Shown piece after piece: positions 7,901-8,102 of a stretch of DNA of 8,102 nt. A program made the position numbers and the translations under genes. Under the pieces are notes generated by a model. It was not told where the DNA came from and searched no databases. It worked only from the letters and a program-made list of their open reading frames with translations. The stretch is from Chloroflexota bacterium (lineage in GTDB: Bacteria; Chloroflexota; Limnocylindria; P2-11E), in contig VGPA01000058.1 of NCBI GenBank assembly GCA_016875665.1, positions 1 through 8,102 of the forward strand, in the 5' to 3' direction. The number at the start of each line of letters is the position of its first letter. Positions within the stretch are counted from its first letter, which is position 1.

Positions 7901-8102
7901 CAAGAATCGAACTTGGACGCCTAGTGGATTCGTAGGCCTTCGCCGCTAGATCAGCTGCCCGTGCCTCATCGCCATCTTGACGGGCAAGGGCGCTCAACTC
8001 CATCAGCACGGCTCCCAATTCAGCTCTTGCGCCCGTTGCTTGATACACCGCAGCCGCCTCCCCCAACTGCAGCTCGCTCTTCGACAGGTCACCTTGAGCC
8101 CT
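7893..8102 (-). CDS. Tetratricopeptide-repeat protein, C-terminal end (partial, enters from right edge)
   Basis: Seen: 69 codons and a stop, open to the window edge (the first complete codon is 8100-8102). The pattern is helical and repeat-like: GDLSKSELQLGEAAAVYQAT, then AELGAVLMELSALARQDGD and EARAADLAAKAYEST. The spacing of small and large residues (L-x2-L...A-x3-GD...A-x2-LA-x-KAYE) fits at least one 34-residue TPR plus part of another. Family context: such C-terminal TPRs occur in Rap/RRNPP peptide receptors, in LuxR/AAA-type and XRE-TPR regulators, and in scaffold proteins. The N-terminal domain that would decide is outside the window. The linked downstream peptide ORF favours a peptide receptor, which is inference. 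The stretch is less GC-rich than the metabolic genes (35 of 60 bases G/C at 7921-7980 by hand count). Confidence 0.7.
   Translation of the reverse strand, partial: RAQGDLSKSELQLGEAAAVYQATGARAELGAVLMELSALARQDGDEARAADLAAKAYESTRRPSSILER

Overview
This is a gene-dense bacterial window, about two-thirds G+C over most of its length. It is built around one-carbon (formate/tetrahydrofolate) metabolism. I cannot name the organism. Three things narrow it: it decodes UGA as selenocysteine, it has an NAD-linked molybdenum/tungsten formate dehydrogenase, and it has separate Fhs, FchA and FolD enzymes. That set is typical of bacteria that run the methyl branch of the Wood-Ljungdahl pathway, the reductive glycine route, or formate oxidation. 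A TPR gene followed by a tiny secreted peptide at the right edge recalls Rap/Phr-type systems of Firmicutes, so a high-GC Firmicute-like lineage is one guess. Chloroflexi or uncultured phyla are equally open.

Left block, minus strand, read right to left (6125 down to 1): fhs (formate-THF ligase), then the catalytic part of formate dehydrogenase, a fused NuoE-NuoF diaphorase subunit, and a ferredoxin-like NuoG-type subunit that runs off the window. Gaps are 8 nt or less and two junctions overlap (TGATG and GTGA), so this is one operon. The catalytic gene is interrupted by an in-frame TGA (4144-4146) at the selenocysteine position of formate dehydrogenases. A SECIS-type hairpin with a GGUCU loop lies at the same distance as in E. 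coli fdhF. The catalytic gene lacks its N-terminal [4Fe-4S] domain. The missing portion appears to be encoded by the last gene of the operon, so FdhA is split and its parts are permuted.

Middle, plus strand: a 178-bp divergent intergenic region (6126-6303) precedes fchA and folD, which overlap by ATGA. FolD has lost three residues of the cyclohydrolase active site, which explains why a dedicated cyclohydrolase (FchA) is encoded beside it.

Right edge, minus strand: the C-terminus of a TPR protein is followed, 3 nt after its stop codon, by a 38-codon ORF with a signal peptide. Its stop codon abuts the folD stop codon. This stretch looks poorer in G+C and unrelated to the C1 genes.

Together: FDH interconverts CO2/NAD(P)H and formate, Fhs activates formate to 10-formyl-THF, FchA forms methenyl-THF, and FolD interconverts methenyl- and methylene-THF. 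This is a complete CO2/formate to methylene-THF module in five consecutive genes plus one partial gene.
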